From Mycobacterium aquaticum (GTDB lineage Bacteria; Actinomycetota; Actinomycetes; Mycobacteriales; Mycobacteriaceae): a stretch of DNA of 64,000 nucleotides. The stretch lies in NCBI RefSeq assembly GCF_002086485.1, contig NZ_MVHF01000001.1, positions 1 through 64,000 of the forward strand, given 5' to 3'. Below the pieces are notes generated by a model, which saw only the letters and a program-made list of their open reading frames with translations, was not told where the DNA came from and searched no databases. Shown here one piece after another: positions 1 to 9,775 of the stretch (within the stretch, counting starts at the first letter, position 1; every line of letters starts with the position of its first letter). The position numbers were made by a program, and so were the translations under genes.

Positions 1-101
1 GGGTCCGGTGGTGGTGGGGGCGGGTCGGCCGACGCGAGGGGCGTCACCGCTACCGGGGCCAACATGCACACAGCAGCCAGGGTGGCGAAACGATTCAACA
101 T
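1..101 (-). CDS. Secreted protein, N-terminal fragment (cut by window edge)
   Basis: On the minus strand an ATG at 101 opens a reading frame that runs off the left edge. The 33 visible codons read as a classical signal peptide: MLNRF, then a hydrophobic core (ATLAAVCMLAPVAV), then a likely signal-peptidase site after PLASA and before DPPPPPPD. The proline run right after the cleavage site is common in small mycobacterial exported proteins. No domain is visible, so the mature function cannot be stated. A GAGAGG lies about 15 bases upstream, which is a little far for a ribosome binding site. Confidence 0.6.
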   Translation of the reverse strand, partial: MLNRFATLAAVCMLAPVAVTPLASADPPPPPPD

Positions 102-532
102 GCGGGTTTATGCGCCTCTCGTGGTTGAAATCCGGGGAACGACATAGTGCTTCGGATCCCGGTACTGCCGGGGATCTGTCGCGTCGAATCATGGACGGGT
201 CGAGTTTCCAAACGGTGAACGAGCGGCCAACAATTCGGGCCGCGTTCCCATCTAGTGGGCATTCCGCAACCCCCCTTCCGCTTGCCGTGCATTGCATATA
301 TAAGGACAGCGCAGTTAGAAGGAAGGTCTACCGGCGGCCGTCGTCGTTCAACAGCCATGGCACGTGATGGATGGCATCTCGATTTGATCGGTTAGTCGAC
401 TGTTCACCTTCTGGACATGTAAACCACCCACCGTGAGGAAGTCTCGGGGGTAAAGCGGACGTGTCGATGACGCGCGGACGCCGAAGGTGGGCGCCTTGCG
501 CCGAAATTGTCAACGGACTGACGGAGGAAGCT
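102..532. other. Intergenic region between two divergent exported-protein genes
   Basis: I see no convincing gene in these 431 bases. Reading frames crossing it on both strands have no family resemblance and no good ribosome binding site. An AT-rich patch near 295-305 (CATATATAAGG) stands out in the GC-rich background and could be a promoter. It is followed by a purine-rich stretch (AGAAGGAAGG, about 317-326) with no nearby start codon in good register, so a non-coding transcript or long leader for the downstream gene is possible but unproven. Confidence 0.35.
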
Positions 533-1126
533 TTGAGGTCGTCTCAGGTGTACGAGCGACGGTTTGCGACGCTGCTCATTGCATTCGGCATTGGGTTGGC
601 AGGCATGCCCGCTGCAGTCGCGGACCCTGGAGATGCGTCGGGCGCCCCGGGGCCGGCGACTCCCGCCGTTCCCGAGTTGCCTCCGGTTACCGGGGGTGTA
701 CCGGCGGCAGGTCCGGTGTCCATGCCGGTCTCCACAACGGATGACCCGGGCGCGCCCGCGGTTGCGGCCTGTTCGCAGTTCGCCAACGCTCTGGACTCCG
801 CGTCGACGTATTACGGCGACTTCGCGGATTCGATCGAAGGCCTGGAGCGCCCCGACTACGGGGATCCGACCATCAGCACCACCAACACCAGCGGTCGGAC
901 CGCGCTGCGCGAAGCCGCCGCGACCGCGATGAATGCCGCTGGGACACCGGGACTTTCGCCGGACATCGCGAACCCGATGCGGTCGTGGTCCTTCGGAGCG
1001 ACGAAGCTTCTGCTGAAAATGGGACTGCGCACCGGTGGTCAATCGCTGAACGACACTGCTACGCAACTCAACAACGACGCCACCAACGCGCAGATGGCCT
1101 GCGCTGCTGCGGGCACACACGCCTGA
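533..1126 (+). CDS. Exported mycobacterial protein of unknown function
   Basis: The 197-residue protein starts with a TTG at 533, chosen because GGAGG sits 5 bases upstream and because this start gives a compact signal peptide (basic YERR, hydrophobic FATLLIAFGIGLAGMPA, cleavage after AVA before DPGD). An upstream GTG at 461 would add 24 residues of poor quality. After the signal comes a Pro/Ala/Gly/Val-rich linker (about 25-70) and then a globular segment containing two cysteines (ACSQF near 80 and QMACA near the C terminus) that could form a disulphide. The pattern ACSQFANALDSAS-YYGDFAD resembles a family of small secreted actinobacterial proteins, but I cannot name it. The two genes to its left and right also encode exported products. 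Confidence 0.7.
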   Translation: MRSSQVYERRFATLLIAFGIGLAGMPAAVADPGDASGAPGPATPAVPELPPVTGGVPAAGPVSMPVSTTDDPGAPAVAACSQFANALDSASTYYGDFADSIEGLERPDYGDPTISTTNTSGRTALREAAATAMNAAGTPGLSPDIANPMRSWSFGATKLLLKMGLRTGGQSLNDTATQLNNDATNAQMACAAAGTHA

Positions 1127-1221
1127 CGGCGTTCATCCGACACCCGATTCACCGCCGGTATCCGCGGCGTTCGACATAAACTCACCCAGCGCGCTCACGC
1201 GCGCCTTCTGTAAGGACAACC

Positions 1222-1896
1222 GTGATCCGGCTTGCGATTTCGTTGCTCATGCTTGTGCTGCTGGCAACTGCTTGTGCCGGCAACGGCGACAAGTCTGCGG
1301 GGCCGCCGAAGGACGTGCCCGCATCTGCGCTCGAGGGCCTGCTGCTCAGCACCGACCAGGTCAACACGCTGATGGGAACCGAAGGGATGGTGGCGCACCC
1401 GCCGGCCACCGAAATGGGTGACCATCGCAACCTGCTGCCCAATCTGAACTGCTTGGGTGCATGGCAGGTCGACGAGTCGGCGATCTACGGCACCAAGTGG
1501 ACCGCCATGCGGCAGGTGCTGCTGCGTGCACCCGACACCGACAACTGGAACAACCTGGTGGTGCAGTCGGTGGTCATCTTCCCGTCGGCGCAGGACGCCA
1601 CCGACTTCCTCAATCAGTCGGCGGACCGCTGGTCGAAATGCACCAACCACCATGTGAACATCACGCTCAACGGTCAGCCCCTACCCAAGTGGACGAGCGG
1701 CGATCTCACCAAGACCGACTCCGAACTCACCATGCCGTTCACCCGCGTCAACGGCGACCAGACCCGGGCCTGTCAGCGCGCACTTGCCGTCGCGGCCAAT
1801 CTGGTCATGGACGTTCAGGCCTGCAAGCCGGACGGCTCGTCGGTGACGCAGGCCGCCGACATCGTCGACAAGATCAAGGCCGCGATGCCTCGGTGA
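1222..1896 (+). CDS. Lipoprotein with PknH-type extracellular sensor domain
   Basis: GTG start at 1222 with AAGGA about 9 bases upstream. The 224-residue product begins MIRLAISLLMLVLLATAC, a lipoprotein signal with lipobox LATA|C (Cys18 would be lipidated). The rest matches the PknH_C-like sensor fold seen in many mycobacterial lipoproteins (LppH/LprQ-type): LLLSTDQVNTLMGTEGM near the N terminus, the central LNCLGAW, then RWSKCTNHHV and TRACQRALAVAANLVMDVQAC. The paired cysteines in these motifs form two disulphides in the PknH sensor. No kinase domain is attached, so it is a free-standing extracytoplasmic binding protein with unknown ligand. It is followed by the metE leader and is probably its own transcription unit. 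Confidence 0.75.
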   Translation: MIRLAISLLMLVLLATACAGNGDKSAGPPKDVPASALEGLLLSTDQVNTLMGTEGMVAHPPATEMGDHRNLLPNLNCLGAWQVDESAIYGTKWTAMRQVLLRAPDTDNWNNLVVQSVVIFPSAQDATDFLNQSADRWSKCTNHHVNITLNGQPLPKWTSGDLTKTDSELTMPFTRVNGDQTRACQRALAVAANLVMDVQACKPDGSSVTQAADIVDKIKAAMPR

Positions 1897-1922
1897 GCGG
1901 TGGCTCGCGACAAGGCAACGGG

Positions 1923-1928
1923 TAGTCT
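1923..1928 (+). promoter_or_regulatory. Candidate -10 box for the metE riboswitch transcript
   Basis: TAGTCT fits the mycobacterial TANNNT -10 and lies about 7 bases before the inferred 5' end of the cobalamin riboswitch. No clear -35 is visible. Confidence 0.4.
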
Positions 1929-1934
1929 GAATCA

Positions 1935-2163
1935 CGCAGCTGGTTTGTCGGCACAGGTCCAGGCCCGTACCGACATCGAACGCCGCACGCTCAGACAGGT
2001 GCGACGTGAGAGGGAACCCGGTGGGAATCCGGGACTGTCCCGCAGCGGTATGCAGGAACGACCGCCGTCATCAGCACTGGCCCGCAGGTAGCTGCGGCTG
2101 GGAAGCGACGGCCACTAGGTGCACGAGATCTCGTGCGAGCCTGCGAGTCCGAAGACCTGCCAG
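1935..2163 (+). ncRNA. Cobalamin (B12) riboswitch upstream of metE
   Basis: The leader carries the conserved B12-riboswitch core. GAGAGGGAACCCGGTG (2008-2022) leads into GGGAATCCGGGACTGTCCCG (2023-2042), which is the canonical GGGAA..GGTG..AATCC..ACTG.CCCGC block. The 3' signature GAGTCCGAAGACCTGCC is at 2145-2161. Binding of adenosylcobalamin to this aptamer is known to switch off metE, the B12-independent methionine synthase, in mycobacteria when B12 is available for MetH. The 5' boundary is inferred from the -10 at 1923. The 3' boundary is set just after the CCTGCC box. Peripheral stems were not folded by computation. Confidence 0.92.
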
Positions 2164-2167
2164 CCGT

Positions 2168-2188
2168 ACCGGGCGCGCCGCGCCCGGT
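2168..2188 (+). promoter_or_regulatory. GC-rich hairpin just after the B12 aptamer (possible expression platform)
   Basis: ACCGGGCG and CGCCCGGT form a perfect 8-bp stem with a 5-base loop, starting 7 bases after the aptamer's last conserved box. There is no T-run after it, so it is either a U-tract-less mycobacterial terminator or a structural element. It lies about 120 bases before the metE start codon, too far to mask the ribosome binding site directly. Confidence 0.4.
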
Positions 2189-2306
2189 GGTTCATCGCCT
2201 CGCGGAATGGGCAGTGGCCGAATGCGGTTCACTCGTGGCGGGTGACCGTGCTCGGCTCGATGCCTCCTGGCGGTGACCATCCCGTCGCACGCCCAAGGAC
2301 GTCGTC

Positions 2307-4580
2307 ATGAGCACAACTGCAACACCCTTCACCGCCACCATTCTCGGGTCACCCCGCATCGGCCCGAACCGCGAACTCAAACGCGCGGTCGAAAGATACT
2401 GGGCGGGCCGCATCGACCGCGCAGAACTCGAGACCGTCGCCGCCACGCTGCGCCGCGACACCTGGGCATCGCTCGTCGCGGCGGGGCTGGACTCCGTTCC
2501 GGTCAACACCTTCTCCCACTACGACCAGATGCTCGACACTGCCGTGCTCGTGGGTGCGTTGCCGCCCCGGGTGGCCGGCGTGGCCGACGATCTGGACCGC
2601 TACTTCGCGGCCGCGCGGGGCAACGACGAGATCGCGCCGCTGGAGATGACGAAGTGGTTCGACACCAATTACCACTACATCGTCCCCGAGATCGGGCCAG
2701 ACACCACCTTCGCGCTGAACCCGGCCAAGGTGCTCGGCGAGCTGGAAGAGGCTGCTGCTCAGGGTGTTCCGGCGCGGCCGGTGATCGTCGGGCCGATCAC
2801 GTTCTTGGCGCTGTCGAAGGCCGTGAACGGTGGCACCGCCCCCATCGGCCGGCTCGACGAGCTCGTCGAGGTGTACGCCGAGCTGCTGGAGTTGCTCGCA
2901 GACAAAGGCGTCACCTGGGTGCAGCTCGACGAGCCCATCCTGGTCACCGACATCCTGGACAACGCAGCCGAGCTGACCGAGCGCACCTATGCCCGGCTCG
3001 GTGCGCTGACCAACCGGCCGTCGTTGTTCGTCGCCACGTACTTCGGTGAGCTCACCGATGCTCTCCCGGCGTTGGCTCGCACCCCGATCGAGGCGATCGG
3101 GGTCGACCTGGTCGCCGGAGATGTGGCACCTGTCGCCGCCGTACCGGAACTCGCTGGCAAGCTGCTGGTGGCCGGGGTGGTCGACGGCCGCAACGTCTGG
3201 CGCACCGACCTCGACGCTGCGCTCGGTAAGCTGGCCGGCGTACTGGAAAACGCTGGCGCAGTGGCAGTCTCGACATCGTGCTCGACGCTGCATGTGCCGT
3301 ATACCCTCGACGCCGAGGGCGACATCGACGCGGCACTGCGCAGCTGGCTGGCATTCGGGGCCGAGAAGGTCCGTGAGGTGACCGCCCTGGCGCACGGGCT
3401 GACAAACGGACGTGAGGCCATCACCGAAGAGATCGCGGCGTCCGACGCCGCAATCGCGTCGCGCAAGGCCGATCCGCGGCTCAACAACGGCCAGGTCCGC
3501 GAGCGGATCTCGGCGATCGTCGCGTCGGGCGCCACGCGTGGTCACGCCGACGGGCGCCGGGCGGTACAGCAGGACCGGTTGAAACTGCCTGCCCTGCCCA
3601 CCACCACAATCGGCTCCTACCCACAGACCTCGGCCATCCGGGTGGCACGCGCCGACCTGCGGTCGGGCAAGATCGACGCTGCGGAATACGAGCGCCGGAT
3701 GAAGGCCGAGATCGCTGACGTGATCAACTTGCAGGAGCAGCTGGGCCTGGACGTCCTCGTGCACGGCGAGCCCGAACGCAACGACATGGTGCAGTATTTC
3801 GCCGAGCAACTCGACGGGTTCTTCTCCACCCACAACGGCTGGGTGCAGTCCTACGGCAGCCGGTGCGTGCGCCCGCCGATCCTGTACGGCGATGTGGCCC
3901 GGCCCAATCCGATGACGGTCGAGTGGATCACCTACGCCCAGTCGCTGACCGACAAGCCGGTCAAGGGCATGCTCACCGGCCCGGTGACCATACTGGCCTG
4001 GTCCTTCGTCCGTGACGATCAGCCGCTGGCCGATACCGCGGCTCAAGTGGCGCTGGCGATTCGAGACGAGACGGTTGATCTGGAGTCCGCGGGCATCGCG
4101 ATCATCCAAGTCGACGAGCCGGCGCTGCGGGAGCTTCTGCCGTTGCGGTCCAAGGACAAAGAGGCTTACCTGAGGTGGGCGGTCGATGCGTTTCGGCTGG
4201 CGACCTCAGGTGTCGCCGACTCGACCCAGATACACACGCACCTATGCTATTCGGAGTTCGGTGAGGTGATCGGCGCGATCGCCGACCTGGACGCCGATGT
4301 GACCTCCATCGAAGCAGCGCGTTCGCGTATGGAGGTGCTCGGTGATCTCAACGATGTCGGATTCGCGAACAGTGTCGGTCCGGGCGTCTACGACATCCAC
4401 TCACCGCGTGTGCCCAGGGTCGACGAGATCGCGACATCACTGCGGGAGGCACTGAAGTCCGTTCCGGCCGAACGCCTCTGGGTGAATCCGGACTGCGGCC
4501 TCAAGACCCGCACCACGCCGGAGGTGACGGCTTCGCTGCAGCACATGGTCGCTGCTGCCGCTGCGGTGCGCGAGGGCTGA
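2307..4580 (+). CDS. metE: Cobalamin-independent methionine synthase MetE
   Basis: This 757-residue enzyme transfers the methyl group of 5-methyltetrahydropteroyl-polyglutamate to homocysteine, the last step of methionine synthesis when B12 is scarce. Length and sequence match the family (E. coli about 753). The N-terminal barrel (about 1-400) has [17 protein letters not shown] and the [12 protein letters not shown] loop. The C-terminal catalytic barrel has [26 protein letters not shown] and the zinc ligands His645 and Cys647 (HTHLCYSEF), plus the C-terminal Cys of NPDCGLKTR (about 731). ATG at 2307 has AAGGA 7 bases upstream. It is preceded by a B12 riboswitch, so repression by cobalamin is expected. 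It is transcribed toward prpR, and a long hairpin separates the two. Confidence 0.97.
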   Translation: MSTTATPFTATILGSPRIGPNRELKRAVERYWAGRIDRAELETVAATLRRDTWASLVAAGLDSVPVNTFSHYDQMLDTAVLVGALPPRVAGVADDLDRYFAAARGNDEIAPLEMTKWFDTNYHYIVPEIGPDTTFALNPAKVLGELEEAAAQGVPARPVIVGPITFLALSKAVNGGTAPIGRLDELVEVYAELLELLADKGVTWVQLDEPILVTDILDNAAELTERTYARLGALTNRPSLFVATYFGELTDALPALARTPIEAIGVDLVAGDVAPVAAVPELAGKLLVAGVVDGRNVWRTDLDAALGKLAGVLENAGAVAVSTSCSTLHVPYTLDAEGDIDAALRSWLAFGAEKVREVTALAHGLTNGREAITEEIAASDAAIASRKADPRLNNGQVRERISAIVASGATRGHADGRRAVQQDRLKLPALPTTTIGSYPQTSAIRVARADLRSGKIDAAEYERRMKAEIADVINLQEQLGLDVLVHGEPERNDMVQYFAEQLDGFFSTHNGWVQSYGSRCVRPPILYGDVARPNPMTVEWITYAQSLTDKPVKGMLTGPVTILAWSFVRDDQPLADTAAQVALAIRDETVDLESAGIAIIQVDEPALRELLPLRSKDKEAYLRWAVDAFRLATSGVADSTQIHTHLCYSEFGEVIGAIADLDADVTSIEAARSRMEVLGDLNDVGFANSVGPGVYDIHSPRVPRVDEIATSLREALKSVPAERLWVNPDCGLKTRTTPEVTASLQHMVAAAAAVREG

Positions 4581-4594
4581 CCCGGGCCTGCCAT

Positions 4595-4636
4595 CCGTCG
4601 TGTCGCCGGTGAACACGTTCGTCGGCGGCACGACGG
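4595..4636. terminator. Hairpin between convergent metE and prpR
   Basis: CCGTCGTGTCGCCG (4595-4608) pairs with CGGCGGCACGACGG (4623-4636): 14 pairs including one G-U, with a 14-base loop. No T-run follows on either strand. Its position between two convergent stop codons suggests a shared bidirectional terminator. Confidence 0.55.
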
Positions 4637-4655
4637 CCGGACTGCCGCGTCCCCC

Positions 4656-6059
4656 CTAGACGGTGCCCGAATACGGCAGATTGCTGCTGGTCTGTGGGTC
4701 TATCTGAACGGGCCGACCCACGTACGGGAAGGCGCGTTGCGGGCAGGCCGGGCGGTCGCAGATCCGGCAACCGGCACCGATCGGCACGGTGGCCTCGGGA
4801 TCGTCGAGATCCACTCCGACCGAGTACACCAGCTTGTGGGCATGCGCCAGATCGCAACCCAGCCCGATCGCAAAACTCTTGGGAGTGCCGAGGTAGCGGC
4901 TCGGGGTCGAGGTCGAGGTCTTGGCGATCCAGAAGTAGCTGCGGCCGTCGGGCATCTGGGCCACCTGCGTCAGGAATTGCCCGGGCCGGGAAAAGGCGTG
5001 ATGCACCACCCACAGCGGGCAGTTCCCGCCCACGCGGGAAAAGTGGAATGCCGTGGCCGACTGTCGTTTGGAAATGTTCCCGGCGCTGTCGGTACGGACG
5101 AAGATGAACGGGACGCCGCGCGCGTCGGGCCGCTGCAACGTCGACAGGCGATGACACACGGTTTCGAAGCCGACCTCGAATCGCCGCGCGAGTTGGTCGA
5201 TGTCGTAACGCAGTTCCTCGGCGGCCGAGAGCACCATCCGGTACGGCAGGAGCAGCGCTCCGGCGAAATAGTTCGCCAGCCCGATCCGTGCCACATCCTT
5301 TGACTCTGAACTCAACTGGTCATCGGTGGCGAGGATGGCATCGATCAGATCTGAGTGGGACAGCAACGCGATCTGCGTTGCCAACTGGAATGCCCGCTGA
5401 CCGGGCAGCAGCCATCGCGCGACATGAAGGGTGCGGGAATCGTTGTGGTACCGGCGTTTTACGTTGGCGCCCAGGCTCCCGCCGTCGTCGACCACCACCG
5501 TGATGCCGAACTTGACGGACAGCAACTCGGCCAGCTGGCTGTCCAGACCGCCGATGTGCAAGCGATGCGTGGCGAACAACTCTTCGGCCGCGCGGTCGAG
5601 CGCGTCGATGTGATTGCGGCGGTCGTAGAAGAAGTCGCGCACCTCTTCGAAGGGCATGGGCTGCTGGGCGCCGGTCTGGATGTCCAGGCTCGTCCGGTCG
5701 TGCATTGCCTCCAGTTCGGCGGTGGCATCGTGCAGGCGCCGATGCAGACTCACCATGGTTTGGGCGGCGTCGGGCATCCGGGCGACGAGCTCTTCGATCT
5801 GTGCGGCCGTCGCGTCGACGAGGATTTCGCGGAGGTCGGAAACCAGGCGCGCGTCGGCGTCGGGTGCGAAGTAGTGCGTCGGCAGGTCGAATCGTTCGGA
5901 GAGCGCTAGCAACACGGGCACGGTGAGCGGACGCTGGTCGTTCTCCAGCTGGTTCACGTAGCTGGTGGACAGGCCGAGCGTGCGTGCCAGCGCGACCTGC
6001 GTGAGGCCTTGTTCGTCTCGGAGCCGTCTGAGTCGGGCGCCCGCGAATGTCTTCGCCAC
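4656..6059 (-). CDS. prpR: PrpR/RamB-type regulator of propionate metabolism
   Basis: The 467-residue protein has three parts. An N-terminal Xre helix-turn-helix (about 8-60: [37 protein letters not shown] in outline) is followed by an IrrE/ImmA-like middle domain (about 150-280) and a C-terminal ScfR domain with clustered cysteines ([18 protein letters not shown], about 435-452). In M. tuberculosis PrpR (Rv1129c) this C-terminal region binds a 4Fe-4S cluster and propionyl-CoA, and the protein activates prpDC. Divergence from prpD here makes PrpR a better name than its paralogue RamB, which controls glyoxylate-cycle genes. GTG start at 6059: TAACCT lies exactly 7 bases upstream, so the mRNA is probably leaderless. 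Confidence 0.9.
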   Translation of the reverse strand: MAKTFAGARLRRLRDEQGLTQVALARTLGLSTSYVNQLENDQRPLTVPVLLALSERFDLPTHYFAPDADARLVSDLREILVDATAAQIEELVARMPDAAQTMVSLHRRLHDATAELEAMHDRTSLDIQTGAQQPMPFEEVRDFFYDRRNHIDALDRAAEELFATHRLHIGGLDSQLAELLSVKFGITVVVDDGGSLGANVKRRYHNDSRTLHVARWLLPGQRAFQLATQIALLSHSDLIDAILATDDQLSSESKDVARIGLANYFAGALLLPYRMVLSAAEELRYDIDQLARRFEVGFETVCHRLSTLQRPDARGVPFIFVRTDSAGNISKRQSATAFHFSRVGGNCPLWVVHHAFSRPGQFLTQVAQMPDGRSYFWIAKTSTSTPSRYLGTPKSFAIGLGCDLAHAHKLVYSVGVDLDDPEATVPIGAGCRICDRPACPQRAFPYVGRPVQIDPQTSSNLPYSGTV

Positions 6060-6178
6060 CGCGCTCAGGTTACCGCGACAGCGTTACGCAACATTCGCAA
6101 ACTTCGTCTGCCAAGGACACAAAATTACGCATTTACAGGGACTTTTGGGTGTTCCAGGATCTGCGTACCGTGCGGATC
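6060..6178. promoter_or_regulatory. Divergent prpR/prpD promoter region
   Basis: Two outward -10 boxes are visible. TAACCT on the minus strand (6072-6067) is 7 bases from the prpR GTG, and TACCGT on the plus strand (6166-6171) is 7 bases from the prpD ATG. Both imply leaderless transcripts. Between them lies TTCGCAAACTT (6094-6104), similar to the TTTGC/GCAAA motif described for RamB/PrpR operators, near a GTTACGCAAC stretch (6083-6092). Operator identity is an inference from family knowledge. Confidence 0.55.
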
Positions 6179-7684
6179 ATGCTTGTTCACGACGTCCGCA
6201 CCCGGCGCAGTGCCGAGGACTTTCCCCGTAACGAACACCTCGCCTGGAAGATCGCCGAGGTTGCCGCCGATCCGGTTGACGTGCCGCCCGAGACCGAGGC
6301 GATGGTGATCAACCGCATCATCGACAACGCCGCGGTATCGGCTGCGTCGGTGATCCGCAGGCCCGTCACGGTTGCCCGGGCCCAGGCGCTGGCCCACAAA
6401 ACCCGCCACGGTGCTGCAGTGTTCGGCGTCGACGGCACCGTGTCGGCGGAATGGGCGGCCTGGGCCAACGGAGTGGCCGTGCGTGAGTTGGATTTCCACG
6501 ACACCTTCCTGGCTGCCGAGTATTCGCATCCCGGTGACAACATCCCCGCACTGGTGGCCGTTGCTCAGCAGCTCGGCGTGCGCGGAGCGGATCTGATCCG
6601 CGGCATCGCGACGGCCTACGAGGTGCAGGTCGACCTGGTGAAGGGAATCTGTCTGCACGAGCACAAGATCGACCACGTCGCCCATCTCGGACCGTCGGTT
6701 GCCGCGGGTCTCGGCACCATGCTGCGGCTTGACCCGGAGACCATCTACGCGGCCGTCGGCCAGGCCTTGCACCTGACCACCGCCACCCGCCAATCCCGTA
6801 AGGGCCTGATCTCCAGCTGGAAGGCCTACGCGCCGGCCTGGGCAGGCAAGGTCGCCATCGAAGCGGTCGATCGCGCGATGCGCGGCGAGGGCTCGCCTGC
6901 CCCCATCTGGGAGGGCGAGGACGGCGTGATCGCCTGGCTGCTGTCGGGCCCTGAGCACATCTACCGGGTCCCGCTGCCCGGTTCCGGCGAGCCCAAGCGG
7001 GCCATCCTGGACACCTACACGAAAGAGCATTCCGCGGAGTATCAGAGCCAGGCACCGATCGACCTGGCCCGCCGGATGCGTGAGCGCATAGGCGATCTCG
7101 ACCAGGTCGCGAGCATCACGCTGCACACGAGCCACCACACCCACGTGGTGATCGGTACGGGATCGGGCGATCCGCAGAAGTTCGATCCCGACGCCTCCCG
7201 TGAGACCCTGGATCACTCGGTGATGTACATCTTCGCGGTCGCACTGCAGGACGGAACCTGGCATCACGAGCGGTCCTACGCCCCCGAGCGGGCCCACCGC
7301 CCCGACACCATCGAATTGTGGCGCAAGATCAGCACTGTCGAGGATCCGGAGTGGACCCGCCGCTACCACTCCACCGATCCCGCCGAGAAGGCGTTCGGGG
7401 CACGGGCCGTGGTGACGCTGAAGAACGGTGAGACGATCGTCGACGAACTCGCCGTCGCCGACGCGCATCCGCTCGGAGCACGGCCCTTCGAACGCGAGCA
7501 GTACGTGGCCAAGTTCGCCGAGCTGGCCGATGGTGTGGTGGAACCTGAAGAACAGCAACGGTTCCTGTCGATCGTCGATGGCATCGCCGACATCAAGCCG
7601 GGCGGCCTGGGCGCGCTCAACGTGCGCGTCGATGCGCGAGTGTTGGAGAAGGCGCCGACGGTGCCCTCGGGGATTTTCCAATGA
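6179..7684 (+). CDS. prpD: 2-methylcitrate dehydratase PrpD
   Basis: 501-residue MmgE/PrpD-family enzyme that dehydrates 2-methylcitrate in the methylcitrate cycle, the route that oxidises propionyl-CoA from odd-chain fatty acids and sterol side chains. Family features: [16 protein letters not shown] near 95-110, [16 protein letters not shown], the [19 protein letters not shown] block and a C-terminal swivelling domain. ATG at 6179 is preferred over an in-frame GTG at 6170 because TACCGT ends 7 bases before the ATG, the spacing of mycobacterial leaderless transcripts, and there is no good ribosome binding site. The stop overlaps prpB by 4 bases (ATGA), so prpD-prpB-prpC is one translationally coupled operon, presumably activated by the divergent PrpR. 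Confidence 0.95.
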   Translation: MLVHDVRTRRSAEDFPRNEHLAWKIAEVAADPVDVPPETEAMVINRIIDNAAVSAASVIRRPVTVARAQALAHKTRHGAAVFGVDGTVSAEWAAWANGVAVRELDFHDTFLAAEYSHPGDNIPALVAVAQQLGVRGADLIRGIATAYEVQVDLVKGICLHEHKIDHVAHLGPSVAAGLGTMLRLDPETIYAAVGQALHLTTATRQSRKGLISSWKAYAPAWAGKVAIEAVDRAMRGEGSPAPIWEGEDGVIAWLLSGPEHIYRVPLPGSGEPKRAILDTYTKEHSAEYQSQAPIDLARRMRERIGDLDQVASITLHTSHHTHVVIGTGSGDPQKFDPDASRETLDHSVMYIFAVALQDGTWHHERSYAPERAHRPDTIELWRKISTVEDPEWTRRYHSTDPAEKAFGARAVVTLKNGETIVDELAVADAHPLGARPFEREQYVAKFAELADGVVEPEEQQRFLSIVDGIADIKPGGLGALNVRVDARVLEKAPTVPSGIFQ

Positions 7685-8598
7685 GCGGCCTGCTCGCATC
7701 GGCGAGTTCGGCAGCCGAGAAACGGGCGCGCTTTCGCGCCGCCCTGGAATCCGGGAAACTGCAACGCTTTCCAGGTGCCTTCTCGCCGCTGGTCGCCAAG
7801 CTGATCGCCGAGATCGGCTTCGAGGGCGTGTACGTCTCGGGCGCGGTGCTCTCGGCCGATCTGGGGTTGCCCGACATCGGCCTGACCACGTTGACCGAAG
7901 TCGGCTCTCGCGGTGCGCAGATCGCGTCGGCGACGGATCTGCCCACGCTGATCGACGCCGACACCGGTTTCGGTGAACCGATGAGTGCGGCACGCACCGT
8001 CGCACAACTCGAAGACAGTGGCCTGGCCGGACTGCATCTGGAGGACCAGGTCAACCCGAAGCGGTGCGGGCACCTCGACGGCAAGGCCGTGGTCGAGACC
8101 GCGGAGATGGTCAAGCGGCTGCGGGCCGCGGTGGCGGCCCGGCGTGACTCGAACTTCGTGATCTGTGCGCGCACCGATGCCGCGGGAATCGAGGGGATGT
8201 CCGCGGCCATCGACCGGGCCAAGGCCTACTCAGATGCCGGTGCCGATCTGATCTTCACCGAAGCACTCGGCACGCCCGCCGAATTCGAGCAATTCCGCGC
8301 CGCGGTCGACACCCCGCTGCTGGCCAACATGACCGAGTTCGGCAAGTCCGATCTGCTGACCGCGCGCCAACTGGCCGACATCGGCTACAACGTGGTCATC
8401 TACCCGGTCAGCACCTTGCGGCTGGCGATGTACGCCGTCGAGGCAGGCCTACGCGAAATCGACTCCGCGGGTATCCAATCCGGCCTGCTCGGGCAGATGC
8501 AGCACCGCAGCAGGCTCTACGAGCTGCTGCGCTACGCCGAGTACACCCAATTCGACTCCGACGTCTTCAACTTCTCGCTGCAAGGGATAACGCGATGA
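7681..8598 (+). CDS. prpB: 2-methylisocitrate lyase PrpB
   Basis: 305-residue member of the isocitrate lyase/PEP mutase superfamily. It splits 2-methylisocitrate into pyruvate and succinate, the last step of the methylcitrate cycle. The catalytic loop KRCGH is present (residues about 124-128), as are the magnesium-binding DADTGFGEP (about 83-91) and LHLEDQ segments. ATG overlaps the prpD stop (ATGA) and its own stop overlaps prpC in the same way. M. tuberculosis lacks prpB and uses Icl1 for this reaction, so having the gene here fits an environmental fast-grower such as the M. smegmatis group. Confidence 0.95.
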   Translation: MSGLLASASSAAEKRARFRAALESGKLQRFPGAFSPLVAKLIAEIGFEGVYVSGAVLSADLGLPDIGLTTLTEVGSRGAQIASATDLPTLIDADTGFGEPMSAARTVAQLEDSGLAGLHLEDQVNPKRCGHLDGKAVVETAEMVKRLRAAVAARRDSNFVICARTDAAGIEGMSAAIDRAKAYSDAGADLIFTEALGTPAEFEQFRAAVDTPLLANMTEFGKSDLLTARQLADIGYNVVIYPVSTLRLAMYAVEAGLREIDSAGIQSGLLGQMQHRSRLYELLRYAEYTQFDSDVFNFSLQGITR

Positions 8599-9719
8599 CC
8601 GTCACAGAGAGCAAACCCAAGATCTACAAGGGACTGGCGGGAGTGGTGGTCGACACCACCGCGATCTCCAAAGTGGTGCCCGAGACCAACACCTTGACCT
8701 ATCGCGGGTACCCCGTGCAGGATCTGGCCGCGCAGTGCAGTTTCGAAGAGGTGGCTTATCTGCTGTGGCACGGTGAACTGCCAGGAGACCAGGAGTTGGC
8801 GCTCTTCCAGCAGCGCGAGCGGGCATCCCGGCGGTTGAACCGGTCGCTGCTGTCGCTGCTGGACAAGCTCCCGGACAACTGCCACCCGATGGACGTGGTG
8901 CGGACCGCCATCAGCTACCTCGGCGCCGAGGACCCCGACGAGGACGACGGCAGTGCCGAAGCGAACTACGCCAAGTCGCTGCGGATGTTCGCGGCGTTGC
9001 CGACCATCGTGGCGGCGGACATGCGTCGGCGGCGCGGCCTCGAGCCCATCGGCCCGCAGTCACATCTCGGTTACTCGGAGAACTTCCTGCGCATGTGCTT
9101 CGGGGACGTGCCGGATCCCGTGGTCGTCAAGGCGTTCGAGCAGTCGATGGTCCTCTACGCCGAGCACAGTTTCAACGCGTCGACGTTCGCCGCGCGCGTG
9201 GTCACCTCGACACAGTCCGACATCTACAGCGCGGTGACCGCGGCGATCGGGGCGCTCAAGGGTTCCCTGCACGGTGGGGCCAACGAGGCGGTCATGCACG
9301 ACATGATGGAGATCGGCTCTGCCGATCGCGCAGCGGAATGGCTGCACGCCAAGCTGTCTCGCAAAGAGAAGGTGATGGGCTTCGGGCATCGGGTGTACCG
9401 CAACGGCGACTCCCGGGTACCGACCATGAAGGCGGCGCTGCAGCAGGTCGCCGCAGTCCGTGACGGGCAGCGGTGGCTCGACATCTACGAAACGCTGGAG
9501 CAGGCCATGCGTTCCGCCACCGGGATCCAACCCAATCTGGACTTCCCGACCGGCCCGGCGTATCACCTGATGGGCTTCGACGTTCCCAGCTTCACACCGA
9601 TCTTCGTGATGAGCCGGATCACCGGATGGACGGCCCACATCATCGAGCAAGCCGGCTCCAACGCCCTGATCCGGCCGCTGAGCGAGTACAGCGGTCGGCC
9701 GCAGCGCGCGCTGGGGTGA
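8595..9719 (+). CDS. prpC: 2-methylcitrate synthase PrpC
   Basis: 374-residue citrate-synthase-fold enzyme that condenses propionyl-CoA with oxaloacetate, the entry step of the methylcitrate cycle. Catalytic histidines of the family are seen in SLHGGANEAVMHDM and GFGHRVYRNGDSR, and the catalytic aspartate region lies in PNLDFPTGPAYHLMG. Other hallmarks are KGLAGVVVDTTAISKV and YRGYPVQDLA at the N terminus. Being last in an operon with prpD and prpB assigns it as methylcitrate rather than citrate synthase. It is joined to prpB by an ATGA overlap. Confidence 0.95.
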   Translation: MTVTESKPKIYKGLAGVVVDTTAISKVVPETNTLTYRGYPVQDLAAQCSFEEVAYLLWHGELPGDQELALFQQRERASRRLNRSLLSLLDKLPDNCHPMDVVRTAISYLGAEDPDEDDGSAEANYAKSLRMFAALPTIVAADMRRRRGLEPIGPQSHLGYSENFLRMCFGDVPDPVVVKAFEQSMVLYAEHSFNASTFAARVVTSTQSDIYSAVTAAIGALKGSLHGGANEAVMHDMMEIGSADRAAEWLHAKLSRKEKVMGFGHRVYRNGDSRVPTMKAALQQVAAVRDGQRWLDIYETLEQAMRSATGIQPNLDFPTGPAYHLMGFDVPSFTPIFVMSRITGWTAHIIEQAGSNALIRPLSEYSGRPQRALG

Positions 9720-9763
9720 ATACCGAAATCCGGTAACCGCCGATACCGTGGCGACGGGGGTCG

Positions 9764-9769
9764 CATAAT
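9764..9769 (+). promoter_or_regulatory. -10 box for a leaderless monooxygenase transcript
   Basis: CATAAT ends 6 bases before the GTG at 9776, the spacing of mycobacterial leaderless mRNAs. There is no ribosome binding site before that GTG. Confidence 0.55.
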
Positions 9770-9775
9770 CTCGGC

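Noticed and set aside
461..532. Earlier GTG start for the exported protein at 533
   Set aside because: It would put 24 residues including WAPCAE before a clean signal peptide, and the TTG at 533 has GGAGG at ideal spacing.
2349..4109. Long open frame on the minus strand opposite metE (586 codons)
   Set aside because: It is antisense to a fully conserved enzyme, has an Arg/Gln/His/Gly-rich composition typical of GC-rich shadow frames, and shows no domain or ribosome binding site.
6170..6178. GTG at 6170 as prpD start
   Set aside because: It overlaps the TACCGT -10 box whose spacing points to leaderless initiation at ATG 6179.
6125..8005. 626-codon minus-strand frame opposite prpD/prpB
   Set aside because: Shadow of two conserved genes; Arg/Gly/Val-rich with no recognisable motif.
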